DNA of 64,000 nt, taken from assembly GCF_027942865.1 (NCBI RefSeq), contig NC_134509.1, positions 20,384,697 to 20,448,696 of the forward strand, given 5' to 3'. The translations under genes were made by a program, and so were the position numbers. This document shows, one piece after another, positions 11,823 to 22,400 of this stretch. A model generated the notes under the pieces. The model did not search any database and was not told where the DNA came from. It worked only from the letters and a program-made list of their open reading frames with translations. Source of the stretch: Odontesthes bonariensis. Lineage: Eukaryota; Chordata; Actinopteri; Atheriniformes; Atherinopsidae. The first letter of the stretch is position 1. Every line of letters begins with the position of its first letter.

Positions 11823-14800
11823 TCCAACAGTTCCTCACGTCCCAGAACTTCACGCCGGTAATGACTGTTCCTGTGTCCATTCTGCCCTGTAGTTTTCAGT
11901 TCTTATCACATTTTCTCTTACTTTTTTTTTTTGTTAATGATTCGCATTGTTCTGTTGGGCAGTGAAAAGCACTCATGTTTAAGCACTGTTTCTCCCACTG
12001 GTCGACTTTAATCACCTCAGAGTTAACAGTGTTCGCAGTCTGGTCTGTCACTCTTTTTGACAAAAGAAAACACTTGTCCTACTGTCTGTTTGCATATCAG
12101 GCTTAGTTTGCACCAGCCGACAGTCGGGAACTTCTTTTTTTGTGTAATGGGACCTTTTCGGTGTATTTTTCAGCTTATTCAACATCAACAGCGTTGAGTC
12201 GCTCAGTGTGAGAGTTCACTCTGATTGGCTATTCAGTGTTTCCATGACACTAAAAACTGGTTAATTTGATTAAATGTAAACATTTTAGTCTAACCAAAAC
12301 CGCACTGACACACACAGATTTTGCAGTTGGGCTTCACTCCTGCATGTAAACACTCAACTGGACCCAAATGGGCCGAGACGCTCTGCACATGCTCCAAAGT
12401 TCCATCTTTTTATAGAGTCATGTAAGTGTATACAGCTGCTCTCATTCACATATTTTTCTGTTTCTTTTGTTAGAAACTGGGACTGAAAATCAGGCTCGGT
12501 CACGTAAAGCGTTTCCAGACTGTCGCTCTGCTCTAATAAAATCCTGATTTTATAACCACAGCCTCATCTGACAGAATCACCGTTAAAGTAACTGAAAGTC
12601 GGTGAAATCAGCTGTACTCACATGTACCATGATCTCCCAGAGAGGACGTTAGAAGCAGCAGAATATCTTGAATGTTTTTTTTCCACATTGTTCGGTTTTG
12701 CAGCATCGAGGACATGCCGCTGACCGCATCTTTGCTGGGAAGTTTTGTCCTAACACGTAGCTGGAAATGGTCTTTTCGGTGTGTTAAAGGTGTTTTTATA
12801 AGGTGAGGACAGGCAGAACTGGGCTTTGTGTTGCTGCTGGTCTTTAAGATCTCCTAAGTTGCAGCTCGCTGAGCCTTCTCTGTGTTTGTAATTCTATGTA
12901 GCTGGATGTTAGCTGTAATGTTATATACTCATTAGTGAGTCGCTTTAGATAAAAGCGTCTGCTAAATGCATAAACATATGTTTCCTCTAAAAATCTAGAA
13001 AAGTTGTACCAGATCAGTTTGAACTCTGCTCTCTGACAAACATTCGGGGGATTTGGCTGCACCACCGTCTGAGAGGCTGCCGCATGTCCCGAAAGGCAGA
13101 AAATGTGGAGGTTTTACAGGGTTGAGTGGTCAGAGCTGCCCACTTCTCTTTGTGTTGGTGTCAGTCTGAGTTTCTCACATTACAGTGGTGGTTGGCCTAA
13201 TCTTCTCCTGCATCAATGTATATAATCACATGTCGTCCATTTGGAACTAATCACACCTAACCGCTGTAAAGATAAAGATAAGAGCAACAGTATGGAGTCT
13301 TTTCTTCGGCCACATTGAAGCAGCAGCACTTATTTGACTTGCAAACTGCTGAGAGTCTGCTGGGGCTGGAAGCAGCCAGGCGCTGTGACACTCACTAAAT
13401 ATAGAAACCAGTTTGTTTCCTGTTTGACTGTGAAGTTCAGTCATTGTGATGTGCTGCGGTGCAGACACCAGAGAGCTGACAAATTCCCCTTTTTCCTGTT
13501 AAAACAGGCGAGAATGACAACAGCTGAACTTCCACAGCTCAGAAGAAGAACTGGAAAGGCTGCAAATATTAAAATGTGTTTTTCATTTGAACCCAGAAAT
13601 GATAATGGGGAAGTCTGCAGAACAGTACCAGCCACCGCTCACATGAGGCCCTTTATGAGCTTACTCTCCGAAGCAAACCTCCTGGTCTGTCTCAACAGCT
13701 CCACGGTTCTCTGAGGCTGAACTGTTCAGACTGTAATCAGTAACTTTCCAAAAACCGGTCCAGCTGTGTGGAAGTCTGAGCAAAGCGAGGCTTCATAATC
13801 CCCGCTGTCGTGTCCCCCTCCTCCAGGAGCAGCAGGTGGTGGTGTGCCAGATGCTGCAGCAGCAGCAGAGACAGAGGGAGCTGCAGCGCCTCACGCTGAC
13901 CGGAGCGCTGGCCTCCACCCCCGGCTCACCCATGATCTCCCAGCCGCCCAACCTCCTGTCTTCAGCCACAGCCTCACCCCTGCAGGGCGGCCCGGGCGGC
14001 GGCCTCTTTGGTCTGCAGGACGGCTCCCTTCACAAGCCCGGGGTGAGTAGCACGGCCTCATTGTTGTGTTGGATCCTCTGTGCTGAAGCATTCCTCAGAG
14101 TTTCTGTTAGCAGAGTCCTGATGGGACTCCTGTTCCATCTCGTACCTGCTGGGCAGAGACTTGCCATCTGGGGAGAGCAAACTTTCCATCGCTGTTTTAG
14201 AAGATTAATGGAAACTAATGCACAAAAATGGTGATGTGCTCACTCGAGGTTGTTTCTGTCTGTTTCTATAAGACCTGATGCACATTAGTAATGGGAATCT
14301 CATCTGACCTGGACTCACCAGCTGTTCCAGTCTCAAAACAATAAATCTCACGGGGCCGACCAGTGTATGATATAATATCCCCAGAGATGAAAGCAATCCC
14401 TGCAGAAAAACTCCACTGCATGTTTGTTTCCTGTTTGGCCAAAGACTTCTCGAACTGATCTATACCGCCACCCTCTGGAGACACTTTGCAGCCTCGTTTA
14501 TTCTCTTCAGACCAGTTAATGGAAACATTTATGATTCACGTTTTGTTCTTACTGTTAATAAGGTCATATTTGCTTCTCCAGTGAATGGAAACGCACTAAC
14601 GGGGTCTTTGTGATGTGAGCTTTGTGGCGCTCGCTTCTCAGCCTCGTGAACTGTGGAACAAGCCGAGGTTGTTTTGGCTGTAATTCTCTTTGAGCCTCAC
14701 CCGAAGCTCTTGATCATGTCTCCATCCCTGAGTTCATTGAGTCTGTGTCACGTGATTCGTTCGGTAGATATTTAAAGGGATAGTTCACCTCTTTTGACAT

Positions 14801-15320
14801 GAAGCTGTATGACATCCCATATTAGCAATATCGTTCATGAACATTGACTTACCCCCTGCTGTGTCCTGTGAGCCGCTCATTTTGGTGTTGACGAAGGTAG
14901 TCCGACTAGTTGGCTGGGGTTTAAAAAATAAAGCGTTTTGCTTTTCAAAACAATATGCGTTCAAAAGAGTAATACATTTGCATCACAAAATCATTCCCCA
15001 GGAAAAAGTCAGACCTCACAATCGCTTGGCGCTATTTTCTCTCCCTTCGTATCTTTGCGTTCAGCCACCTGCCGATAGCCGCGCCTGTTAGGGTGTTTAC
15101 TGCTCGGTCTGCACTTCGGTCTGGACAGCACGCTATTCAAATTTAATATGGGATGTCATACAGCTTCATGTCAAAAGAGGCGAACTATCCCTTTAACAAG
15201 CAGGTCAGAGGTGTTCCACGTGAAGGGACTTGTGATTTCCAGGTGTGGAACTGAAAGAGGAAAACCCTTTAATTGTGTTTTCAGGCTGCTGGAGAGAAGG
15301 GAGGAGACAAGAACGGCTGA
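1..15320 (+). CDS. mllt6: mllt6 (AF17), 3' part, 11 exons in window
   Basis: Chromatin protein of the AF10/AF17 family, a cofactor of the H3K79 methyltransferase DOT1L; the N-terminal PHD fingers lie left of the window. Coding exons: up to 813 (starts at 25 or before the window), 1259-1458, 3453-3570, 3671-3737, 3931-4079, 10608-10808, 11038-11114, 11183-11613, 11752-11857, 13827-14042, 15285-15320 (TGA). All junctions are GT-AG and phases are consistent. The first exon encodes a glutamate-rich acidic stretch (about 160-233), the segment PFENKVTISTFGSIMRITSS, a basic stretch and a His run. Exon 3931-4079 ends in PENVPPASSHIELLLEKHGN. Exon 10608-10808 carries the octapeptide/leucine-zipper region (VEMLQSLHSLQQENQRLQ), which binds DOT1L in the family. 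Later exons are Ser/Pro/Gln rich with a CAA(CAG)9 tract at 11792-11821. mllt10 is the alternative by sequence; synteny with cisd3 and pcgf2 favours mllt6. Confidence 0.9.
2106..3090. repeat. minisatellite, 26-32 bp units, in mllt6 intron
   Basis: About 1 kb of tandem units built from TATCGTGTATCGAATCGTAT plus TTGGCTGAA or AGGATGAA. Units vary between about 26 and 32 bp by loss of one ATCGA block. Segments recur at a longer distance: the stretch starting near 2400 is repeated near 2716, and that near 2580 again near 2900, so there is a higher-order period near 320 bp. The preceding 1690-1990 segment holds related ATCGAT words and long T runs, suggesting the array grew inside an older transposon. 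The array keeps a long frame open on the minus strand only because the unit lacks stops. Confidence 0.9.
5320..6347. mobile_element. Harbinger-like element nested in Tc1 copy A1
   Basis: The insert starts GGGCCTCATGCAA and ends with the reverse complement, TTGCATGAGGCCC; subterminal sequences at both ends are rich in CGTACGA words. Outside it the Tc1 sequence resumes exactly as in the unbroken copy (AAGGACATT / GTTCCAG), leaving ATT on one side and AAT on the other, an imperfect 3-bp duplication. A short Myb-like frame sits inside, but no DDE nuclease gene, so it is non-autonomous or deleted. Superfamily assignment rests on the Myb-like protein and the small duplication, so it is an inference. 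Confidence 0.65.
5594..5830 (+). CDS. Myb/SANT-like DNA-binding fragment of the transposon
   Basis: A 78-aa frame beginning MRMTSRRKKNNFRGSETEVL, with KVKKWEAITSAVNSVSP and VRNVTEIKKKWFDMK. The tryptophan spacing and the basic KKKW helix resemble the trihelix Myb/SANT-like domain of NAIF1-type proteins that accompany PIF/Harbinger transposases. It stops soon after the domain, so it is a truncated relic, not a host gene. Confidence 0.5.
   Translation: MRMTSRRKKNNFRGSETEVLLSEIQKGKSVIFSSVSSGITGPAKVKKWEAITSAVNSVSPVVRNVTEIKKKWFDMKMA
7946..8650. mobile_element. hAT-like non-autonomous element
   Basis: A 705-bp element with TAGGGATGCACCGATCCGAT at the left and the matching CGGATCGGTGCATCCCTA at the right. 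Flanking 8-mers GCTTTGGT and GTTTTGAT match at 6 of 8 positions, as expected for an aged 8-bp target duplication. The interior is AT-rich with T runs and ATCGGTATCGG subterminal repeats and no coding frame. Confidence 0.85.
9834..10330 (-). mobile_element. solo LTR of an LTR retrotransposon
   Basis: A 497-bp segment beginning TG and ending CA (TGTTACGACC ... GGCCGTAACA) with a perfect CTGT duplication at 9830-9833 and 10331-10334. On the minus strand it has a TATAAAAGG box (10159-10151) followed about 240 nt later by AATAAA (9915-9910), the U3-R-U5 order of an LTR. No internal retroelement genes adjoin it, so it looks like a recombined single LTR. The family is not assigned. Confidence 0.7.
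11858..13826 (+). other. mllt6 intron without genes
   Basis: A 2-kb intron between the polyglutamine exon and the EQQVVVCQMLQQQQRQRELQ exon. It holds the SINE-like tail near 12840-12980. I see no other recognisable coding or RNA feature; the short frames at 13247-13714 resemble nothing known. Confidence 0.6.
12840..12980 (+). repeat. SINE/LINE 3' tail fragment
   Basis: Contains GTCGCTTTAGATAAAAGCGT followed by CTGCTAAATGCATAAA, a tail shared by many fish SINEs and their partner LINEs. Only the 3' part is recognisable and no target duplication was found. Confidence 0.6.
14772..15196. mobile_element. TTAA-type foldback MITE, copy 1
   Basis: Starts TTAA AGGGATAGTTCACCTC and ends with its complement GAGGCGAACTATCCCT TTAA; the inverted arm continues through ATGACATCCCATATTAGC. 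TTAA on both sides is the target preference of piggyBac/Kolobok-type transposons. The same family recurs at 32221-33007 and 57859-58440. It lies in the last mllt6 intron, 88 nt before the terminal coding exon. Confidence 0.85.
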
Positions 15321-17600
15321 TGTTTTGGACTCGGCTCAGATGAAGACATCGACCGTCACGACCACCATGAAGAACCTTCCTCGTCTGCCATCTTCATCTG
15401 ACAAACTTCTATGAATGTATAACAGGACGTCAAGGTGGACTTGTTTTGAAATTCTTGATATCAGAAGTTCTTGGTAAGGTTTTATTTTTATTTGTAGGCA
15501 GCTTTCAGAGAGCATTGATACAGTGGTCTCGTTTTAAATTGCACTAATTTGTTAGCTCGACCAACGGGGCTGCTGATGAAGGCAGAGCCTGAGCAGGAGC
15601 TGTTTGGACCGAACGTCAGACTTTCTCTCTGACTTCTCAAGCACTGACCGTTCATAACCTCCCTTTCACCGCCGCTTTCACCAGTCAGTCAGAGAGGAAA
15701 ACACAACTCTGCCACTTCTAGCAACCTCAATCGTCTTCCTCGATATTTTGTCTTCCCTTTGTGTTCACCGCTCCAAATCTTCGAAACATTGCAGCCTCTC
15801 ACGGGCACTTCTCACGTAGGGATGATTATAGTCACGTCCATGTGTTGTTAGTGGCCTCCGTCATTAAGCTAGTTATTACCTCAAACTTTCTGCCAGCTAT
15901 TCTCCGTTACTTATTACCACAACAGCCTTCTGTGGATGTAGACACCCACCAAAAATTGTGGTTAACTCTGAGGTTTTGTGTTGAGGAGCGACATGTCGTC
16001 CGCGGCGAGCCCCAAGGTTTTATTCTAAAGCGCCACCGGAGTTTCTACACACCCTTTTATCCTTCCAGTTGCTGTCGAGATTAAGCAGACGAAACCAAAC
16101 TTTTGGAAACTTTAAAAAAGAACTGCTTTTCCTGAACAAGTGTGCACTTTGCATGTTAGCAGCTAACAGAGCAAACGAGCCATCGACACAGCATCTTATA
16201 AAGGATGCTCGGTACTTAGGCCGCTAGGGACTAACAGGTTTTATTGATTTGTGAGTATTTTGCACTCTGTCCTGAAGTTTTTTTTGTGATCCGTTCATAC
16301 ATGGATGACTCTCTAGTTGTTCTTTTAGCAATACTGGATAGATAATGCCTTAATGATGGTAGATTAACCGAGCAAAGCAGGAGCCCAAAGGCTCGCTCTG
16401 TCCTCTTTCTTTCGTAGTGTTTTTTACCCGGGCTCGCAGGGGGGTCCGTTATTAACTGAAAACACTCTTCTTAAACCCGTTTATACTTTTGATAGCTGAC
16501 TGATGATTTAAACAGTTGAAATGTGTGAATAATTGTTCAGTGGTGACTCCAACCGTTTTCTATTGTAACGTTTGTGTTCAGATACAACGTCCTTTTAGTC
16601 GTTTGTGCTTCAGAGAAACAAGGACCTTCAGAAAGTGTTGCAATGCAGCCCTGCACAGTGGTGTCATAGGAGAGTTAAACTTAATGCTACAGCGCTGCAG
16701 CAGCAGTGCGTGACCCAAAGTGTGACTGTGACAGCACTGAAACACCCCCAACTGGCTCTGCTTTGTCCCGTGAAGACTGCTTACTTGCTCATGAGCACTC
16801 TCGTAGGCCTTTAGAGACATTTTTTCTCACTTCAGTCTCGAACTCAATCTCCCACACATGTGATATCTAGTTTGTTCCGTTCGCAGCTCATGTAGTCGTC
16901 AGTAGGCAACTCGGAGCAGCTCAGTAGTTGGTGATGAATACTGTAGCAGTGACAGAAGGAGAATGTTGGTGATTCTGATGAAGACGTGAGCCGATGCGCT
17001 GACGTGACTCCGCGTCGGCTCGGGCGCGTTCACGCCGTCGGCTAAAGATGGGAGCGAAGGACTTCTGAAGCGGTTTCTTATGTTGCACTGTGGCGCCTCG
17101 GGGCCCATTTGTAAATCGTTCTTTAGTACTTTTTCAATTTTGTTGGAATACAAGTTGTATACTTTTAATCTGTTTGTGTAAAGACACATTCGTTCTTTTA
17201 AGCTTTGAGGTCTGGGTAACCAAGATAATCCATGTAATGAATGTTGTGCTGTGTATCTTTTCTGTCTCGCAACATTTAAGCACCTGGCTCTGAAAGAGGC
17301 TTCAACTATCGGGATATGAATTGCATGAAATGCAGTGACGTCTCTCAAATGTATCGCAGAATACCAAGTAACAGCTATGCATCATTTTAAATGCATCGTT
17401 CCCTAAAAATGAAAAAAAAAAACATGAAATGAGCACTGAATTTTAAACAGGACAAGCACGTTGTTGTTGTACAGTGTATTTGTTGGACAGGATTGATTTG
17501 AATTTGACAATATTAAGATTGAAAGCCCTGTAAAGTATTTTGATATTTTTGTGTGTAAAATTAAAAGGATGGATTAAGACGACTTTTTTGTCAATAAATG
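15321..17600 (+). other. probable mllt6 3' UTR
   Basis: About 2.3 kb after the TGA with no convincing coding frame and no large transposon, ending at a canonical AATAAA. Length and position fit a long last-exon UTR; transcript evidence would be needed to confirm it is continuous. Confidence 0.6.
17593..17598 (+). terminator. polyA signal AATAAA, mllt6
   Basis: AATAAA followed within about 40 nt by T/G-rich sequence (GAGTTGTTTCACATTTTGTTGT). It is the first strong signal downstream of the mllt6 stop that closes an otherwise featureless UTR. Confidence 0.65.
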
Positions 17601-17964
17601 TATTTTACTGAGTTGTTTCACATTTTGTTGTTAATGTTGAGTGACTGGGGGGAAAAAAAAGTCTGTTGCTTTAAACACAAAATAAGATGACTGGTAGATA
17701 TGTGACCAGTATTATTATTACGTTTGCAGAATATAAAGAAAAGGTAGATTATTTTCTCTTACTGCTGCTGTGTGGAGTTTAAAGTCAAGTTCATTGTGAG
17801 AAAGAACTTAAACTCTCCTTTAATTCTCAGGTTTTACGAATCAAGTATATAAAAAATATTCTGACCTTTAACAGATGTCAAAATCAGATAAATTCAACCT
17901 CCAATAAACAAAAAAACTCGATATATAATAAATGTAATTGTTTAATGAAGAAAAACAGACAAAA

Positions 17965-18885
17965 TGCTAAAGCAGTGTGAAAAACAAACTGTTGCTGTCC
18001 ATCAACCTGGGAAGGGTTATAAGGCCATTTCCAAACTATTTGGAGTCCATCATTCTACAGAGAGAAAGATTATTCACAAGTGGAAAACATTCAGGACAGC
18101 TGTCAATCTTCCCAGGAGTGGACGTCCCAGCAAGGTCACCCCAAGGTGAAAAACCCAAGAGCTACATCTCAGACTCTACAGGCCTCAGTTAGCATGTTAA
18201 AGGTTAAAGTTCATGACAGCACAGTTAGAAAAAGACTGAACAAGTATGGCTTGTTTGGAAGGGCTGCAGGAGAAAGCCTCTTCTCTCTAAAAAGAACATG
18301 GCAGCACAGCTTAGGTTTGCAAAGCTGCATCTGAACAAACCACAAGACTTCTGGAACAATGTCCTTTGGACAGACCAGACCAAAGTGGAGATGTTTGCTC
18401 ATAATGCACAGCAGCACGTTTGGAGGAAACCAAACACAGCATATCAGCACAAACACCTCATACCAGCTGTCAAGCACGGTGGTGGAGGGCTGATGATCTG
18501 GGCTTGTTCTGCAGCCACAGGACCTGGGCACCTTGCAGTCATTGAGTCCACCATGAACTCCTCTGGATACCAAAGTGTTCTAGAGTCAGATGTGAGGCCG
18601 TCTGTCCGACAGCTAAAGCTGGGCTGAAACTGGCTCATCAGCAGGACAAAGATCCCAAACACAGCAGCAGATCTACAACAGAATGTGTGAAGAAGAAAAG
18701 AATCAAGGTGTTGCAATGGTCCAGTCAAAGTCCAGACCTCAGCCTGACTGAGATGCTGTGGTGGGACCTTCAGAGAGCTGTGCAGAAACCAATGCTGCAA
18801 ACCTCAATGAGCTGAAGCAACGCTGGAAAGAAGAGTGGGCCAAGATTCCTCCTCCACCATGAGAGAGACTGATAACGTCCCACAG
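17965..18885 (+). mobile_element. Tc1-like transposon relic (copy A2)
   Basis: Same family as the element at 4697-6882, here on the plus strand and without the nested insert. It shows SKLFGVHHSTERKIIHKWKT, GRPSKVTPR, then WTDQTKVEMFAHNAQQHVW (first catalytic Asp of a DD34E-type nuclease) and GGGGLMIWACSAATGPGH. The frame carries several stops and shifts, so it is dead. It lies between mllt6 and the first cisd3 gene. Confidence 0.85.
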
Positions 18886-19452
18886 AAAAACGATTTCATG
18901 ATTACAAGACCTGTACACATCTGGAGACATAATTAAAATAGTTGTTTGTCATTCAGTCCTTGATATGAGGGGGGGCTTTTCTGTACCCTGGGACCTGATG
19001 TTTCATAATCTGTCCATACGAACACTGATAATGTGATTTATTATGGGCTGAAGGAGCATTTACGTGGGTGTTAATAAGTAAATGATTAACCAAAGAAAGA
19101 TCATTGTACATGTGAGAAGTAACTGATCAGTTAGTAATTACTGGTTTTAATTCAGTCGCTTTTCAGAGTTGTACACGTTTGTTCCTGATGTTGACAAAGC
19201 TGTCAAAGTAATGAATGAACAGATGAACCAGAGTGCGTGAGGAGGAAGAGGAGGGGCAGCAGGCAGCACGAGCTCCCTGGGCTGTGTTTACAGTCTTCAG
19301 CCAATCAGCGGCGCCGACGCAGCCATGTTGTAACAAGTCGAAAGTTTTACTGGAAAGCGTTCAAGTGTCTGGAAGCAGCTGTGTGTGTGATCACCTGCGT
19401 AAAGGACGCAGAAGAAGACGCATCCTCACTGATCCGCGCAACCAGCGTCAGA

Positions 19453-22400
19453 ATGAACCCAGTCCGGCTGGTGTCCGCAGTGTGGAGAGGATACCCGCAC
19501 ACCCTCAGGCTGCCTTGGCTCCTTCCGCCTGTTTCCGCCTCCACGGTGAGTCTGTTACATGTTTAGTCAATAGATTTCTGCGCTTCATTGTGCCGCAAGG
19601 TCTTTTATGAACTCTATTGTGTGGTTAATTGCATCTTTAATGTGTGAATGCCGAGTCATGACCTCATAATGCAGCCTGGGGGCGTTTTGCCTTTCTTCCA
19701 TTCTTTCTTTTATTCTGTGGAGACAAAAAAAAAAACCTGACACACCCGCCTTCATTCACCTTTAGCACCTTTACAGATGAACCTGAAGGTGCAGCAGGTC
19801 ACTGCCTAATTGTGTGCAGATTAATTAATAACCCTTACAGTTAATGTATTTCATGATCAACAAAAGAAAAAAAAGGGGGGTTATAAACGTTTACATCAAT
19901 TTGTGGTCCACTTAAAGTAAGTGAACACCTTTCACACATAACCAATCCCAAAATGACAGTTTTTAGTGGATCCAGTGTGTAACAATTACTCACATCTAGT
20001 GGACAAGTTTGAGATGGCAACCATCTTAGATTCAGTCAACACTGTCTCCTGATGATGGTAGAAACAAACAGCCACAGAGGACAAAAACATGTGAAACTCA
20101 TACTGATTCAATGCCTGAGTGCATCAGTCCCTCGTTAAAGCAACGCACAACCTGCACCCGACGGTGTTTTTCTGTAACTGCAGCTTCTTGGGTGGGTCAG
20201 TGTCCGGTTCAACAGGTTTTAATATTCAACAGCTGAGAATCAACCTTGCATGTTGTTAATTCAACACTTATTTGGGGTTAACAGGGCTAATTTTTAAAAA
20301 TGTACAATTAAATCCACAGTAGACCCAAAGATTAATAGATCATGGAAGGATAAGCCTCTGCACGGCATGTGCCACCGACACTGAGAAGTCCTATCAGTGC
20401 CTAGAAGAGAGTTACTAATCATGGCAGCTCAAGAACACGCCCTGAGCACAAGAGCAGAGTTTTTATTATATTCTAAGTCCAATCATAAAAAGCAGTTGAA
20501 ATAGCAGAAAATTAAACAAAAGTATGTAAAAGACTAATAATAATCCTAAAAGGAACCCAAAACCACATGAACCTGCTGACCACTATGTCATAAAAAGAGG
20601 CCAACAATAAGGAATTGGAGGAAAAAATACATTTAATATCATATGTTTGAGATAATGAATTCCATCCCTCTATTTTCTATACCCGCTTAATCCAATTCTG
20701 GGTCTCTGGAGCCTATCCCAGCTGCCGTTGGGAGAGAGACAAACAACCAGGCACACTCCAAGCGTCAGTTTAGAGTCATCAATAACCTAACATGCATGTT
20801 TTTGGTCGGTGTGAGGAGCCCGTTTACCCCGGGGACAACCCACGCATACACGGGGAGAACATGCAGACTGAAGGGCCCCAGCCAGGATTTAAACCAGGAA
20901 CCATTTTCATGCTGCGTGGCAACGGTGCCGACCACCACAGCACCGGGCCGGCTGAGACCATGAATGAATTAATCTAATTATCATCCGATAACAAAGCATA
21001 TTTTAAAGGGATAAACCGGTTGATTTTGTCATTATCTTGAGATAAAGCGTTGATGTGCTCTGTTAGTTTGGCCCAGAACAGTTTGTTTTTTAGCGTGTTA
21101 CTGACATAAAATTCTAGATTTGTTTAAACTTTTAAAAACACAATAAAGCAAGTTGGCCCTGAAAATAATTTCCTTTGTACTTGTGGCTGTTAAATAGCTG
21201 TTAATAGATGACAAACTATAATAACATGGACTTGTTTATAAGTGCTCAGAGAATATTAAATAAGTAAAATTGATCTGCAGAATAAATGCTTAAAGGTTAT
21301 AACTGAATGCTTTATTCTTGAGTTTTATGCTCAATTAATCACATTTCTTCAATAGATTCCTGCAGAAAAGGTTCAGTTTAATGTGTTTGTGCTTTAAATT
21401 CTGCTGTCCTCTTTACTTGATGAGTCGGCTCCTGTGTAATGTTCAGGGAGCGTTTGTTTCTGAATCTGTTTCATTTCACTGGTGGGTGATTATAATGCGA
21501 CATCAGAAGATGCATGGCTCCACCACCTGGTCACTGCTGGGTTCTGCTTTGTAAGCCAAATGACTCGCATTCCTTCCACCAAAGTCATGAGATAACTTAA
21601 CAGAAGCATAAATGTGTTTTCCACACTCTTAATTCTTCATAATGTCATCACCCGCGGTGATTTTGTTGTTGATGGAGTTCTCACACATGCTGAGCACTTG
21701 TTGGCTGCTTTTGTGTCCCAGTTCATCATAAACCAGCTGGTTTTAGGTGGATGATTATGGAAGCCAGACGCCATCGCTCTGCGATCAAACACGCCGCATT
21801 CTGGGCTCGGACTGCAGGAAGATGCCAACTTCTTTTTTTAAATCAGGGGATAATCACAAATATTTTCCTTCTAAGCTCACACAGTGCAGTCGTGTGAGGT
21901 TACTAAGGATGTCAGGGGGAAACGCACCGCTTTGTGTGGAAACAGCATGAAAACCGCTGCTTGTGAGTGTAACCGTTGCCTGCGTTGTGTTGAGTTTTTA
22001 AGAAGGACCGACACTCTTTCAGCTTCAGGACTGAACTTTTATTGCCATGGACTCAGTGCTCATGCACTGGCGCTGCGCCTACATCTGCCCATATTTATGT
22101 GCTGAGGAGAGCGCTGCCAACCAGTGAGCGTCCATGATACATGAATAAAGATAAAAAATGATTGGCAGTCACTGTGGAAGTGGAATCAACAGCCAACCCG
22201 TTACCTGAGCAGCTCGTCCTGGTGAGGCACTTCAGAGGGTGTGTTAAAAACATTTCTCTTTCAGTGTGCTTATGGTTGAGTTTATATTTTTCTTTTTCGC
22301 CTCTTCTTTGATTGCTTTTAACTGTGTTTAAATTTTGATTCTATTTTTTTTTTATTCTCTTTAAATTGCTTGTTTTTCTGTTCTTTTAAATGCCTTGTCT

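Noticed and set aside
1-15320. mllt10 (AF10) instead of mllt6
   Set aside because: The zipper region is similar in both, but the neighbours cisd3 and pcgf2 are those of MLLT6; a tree would settle it.
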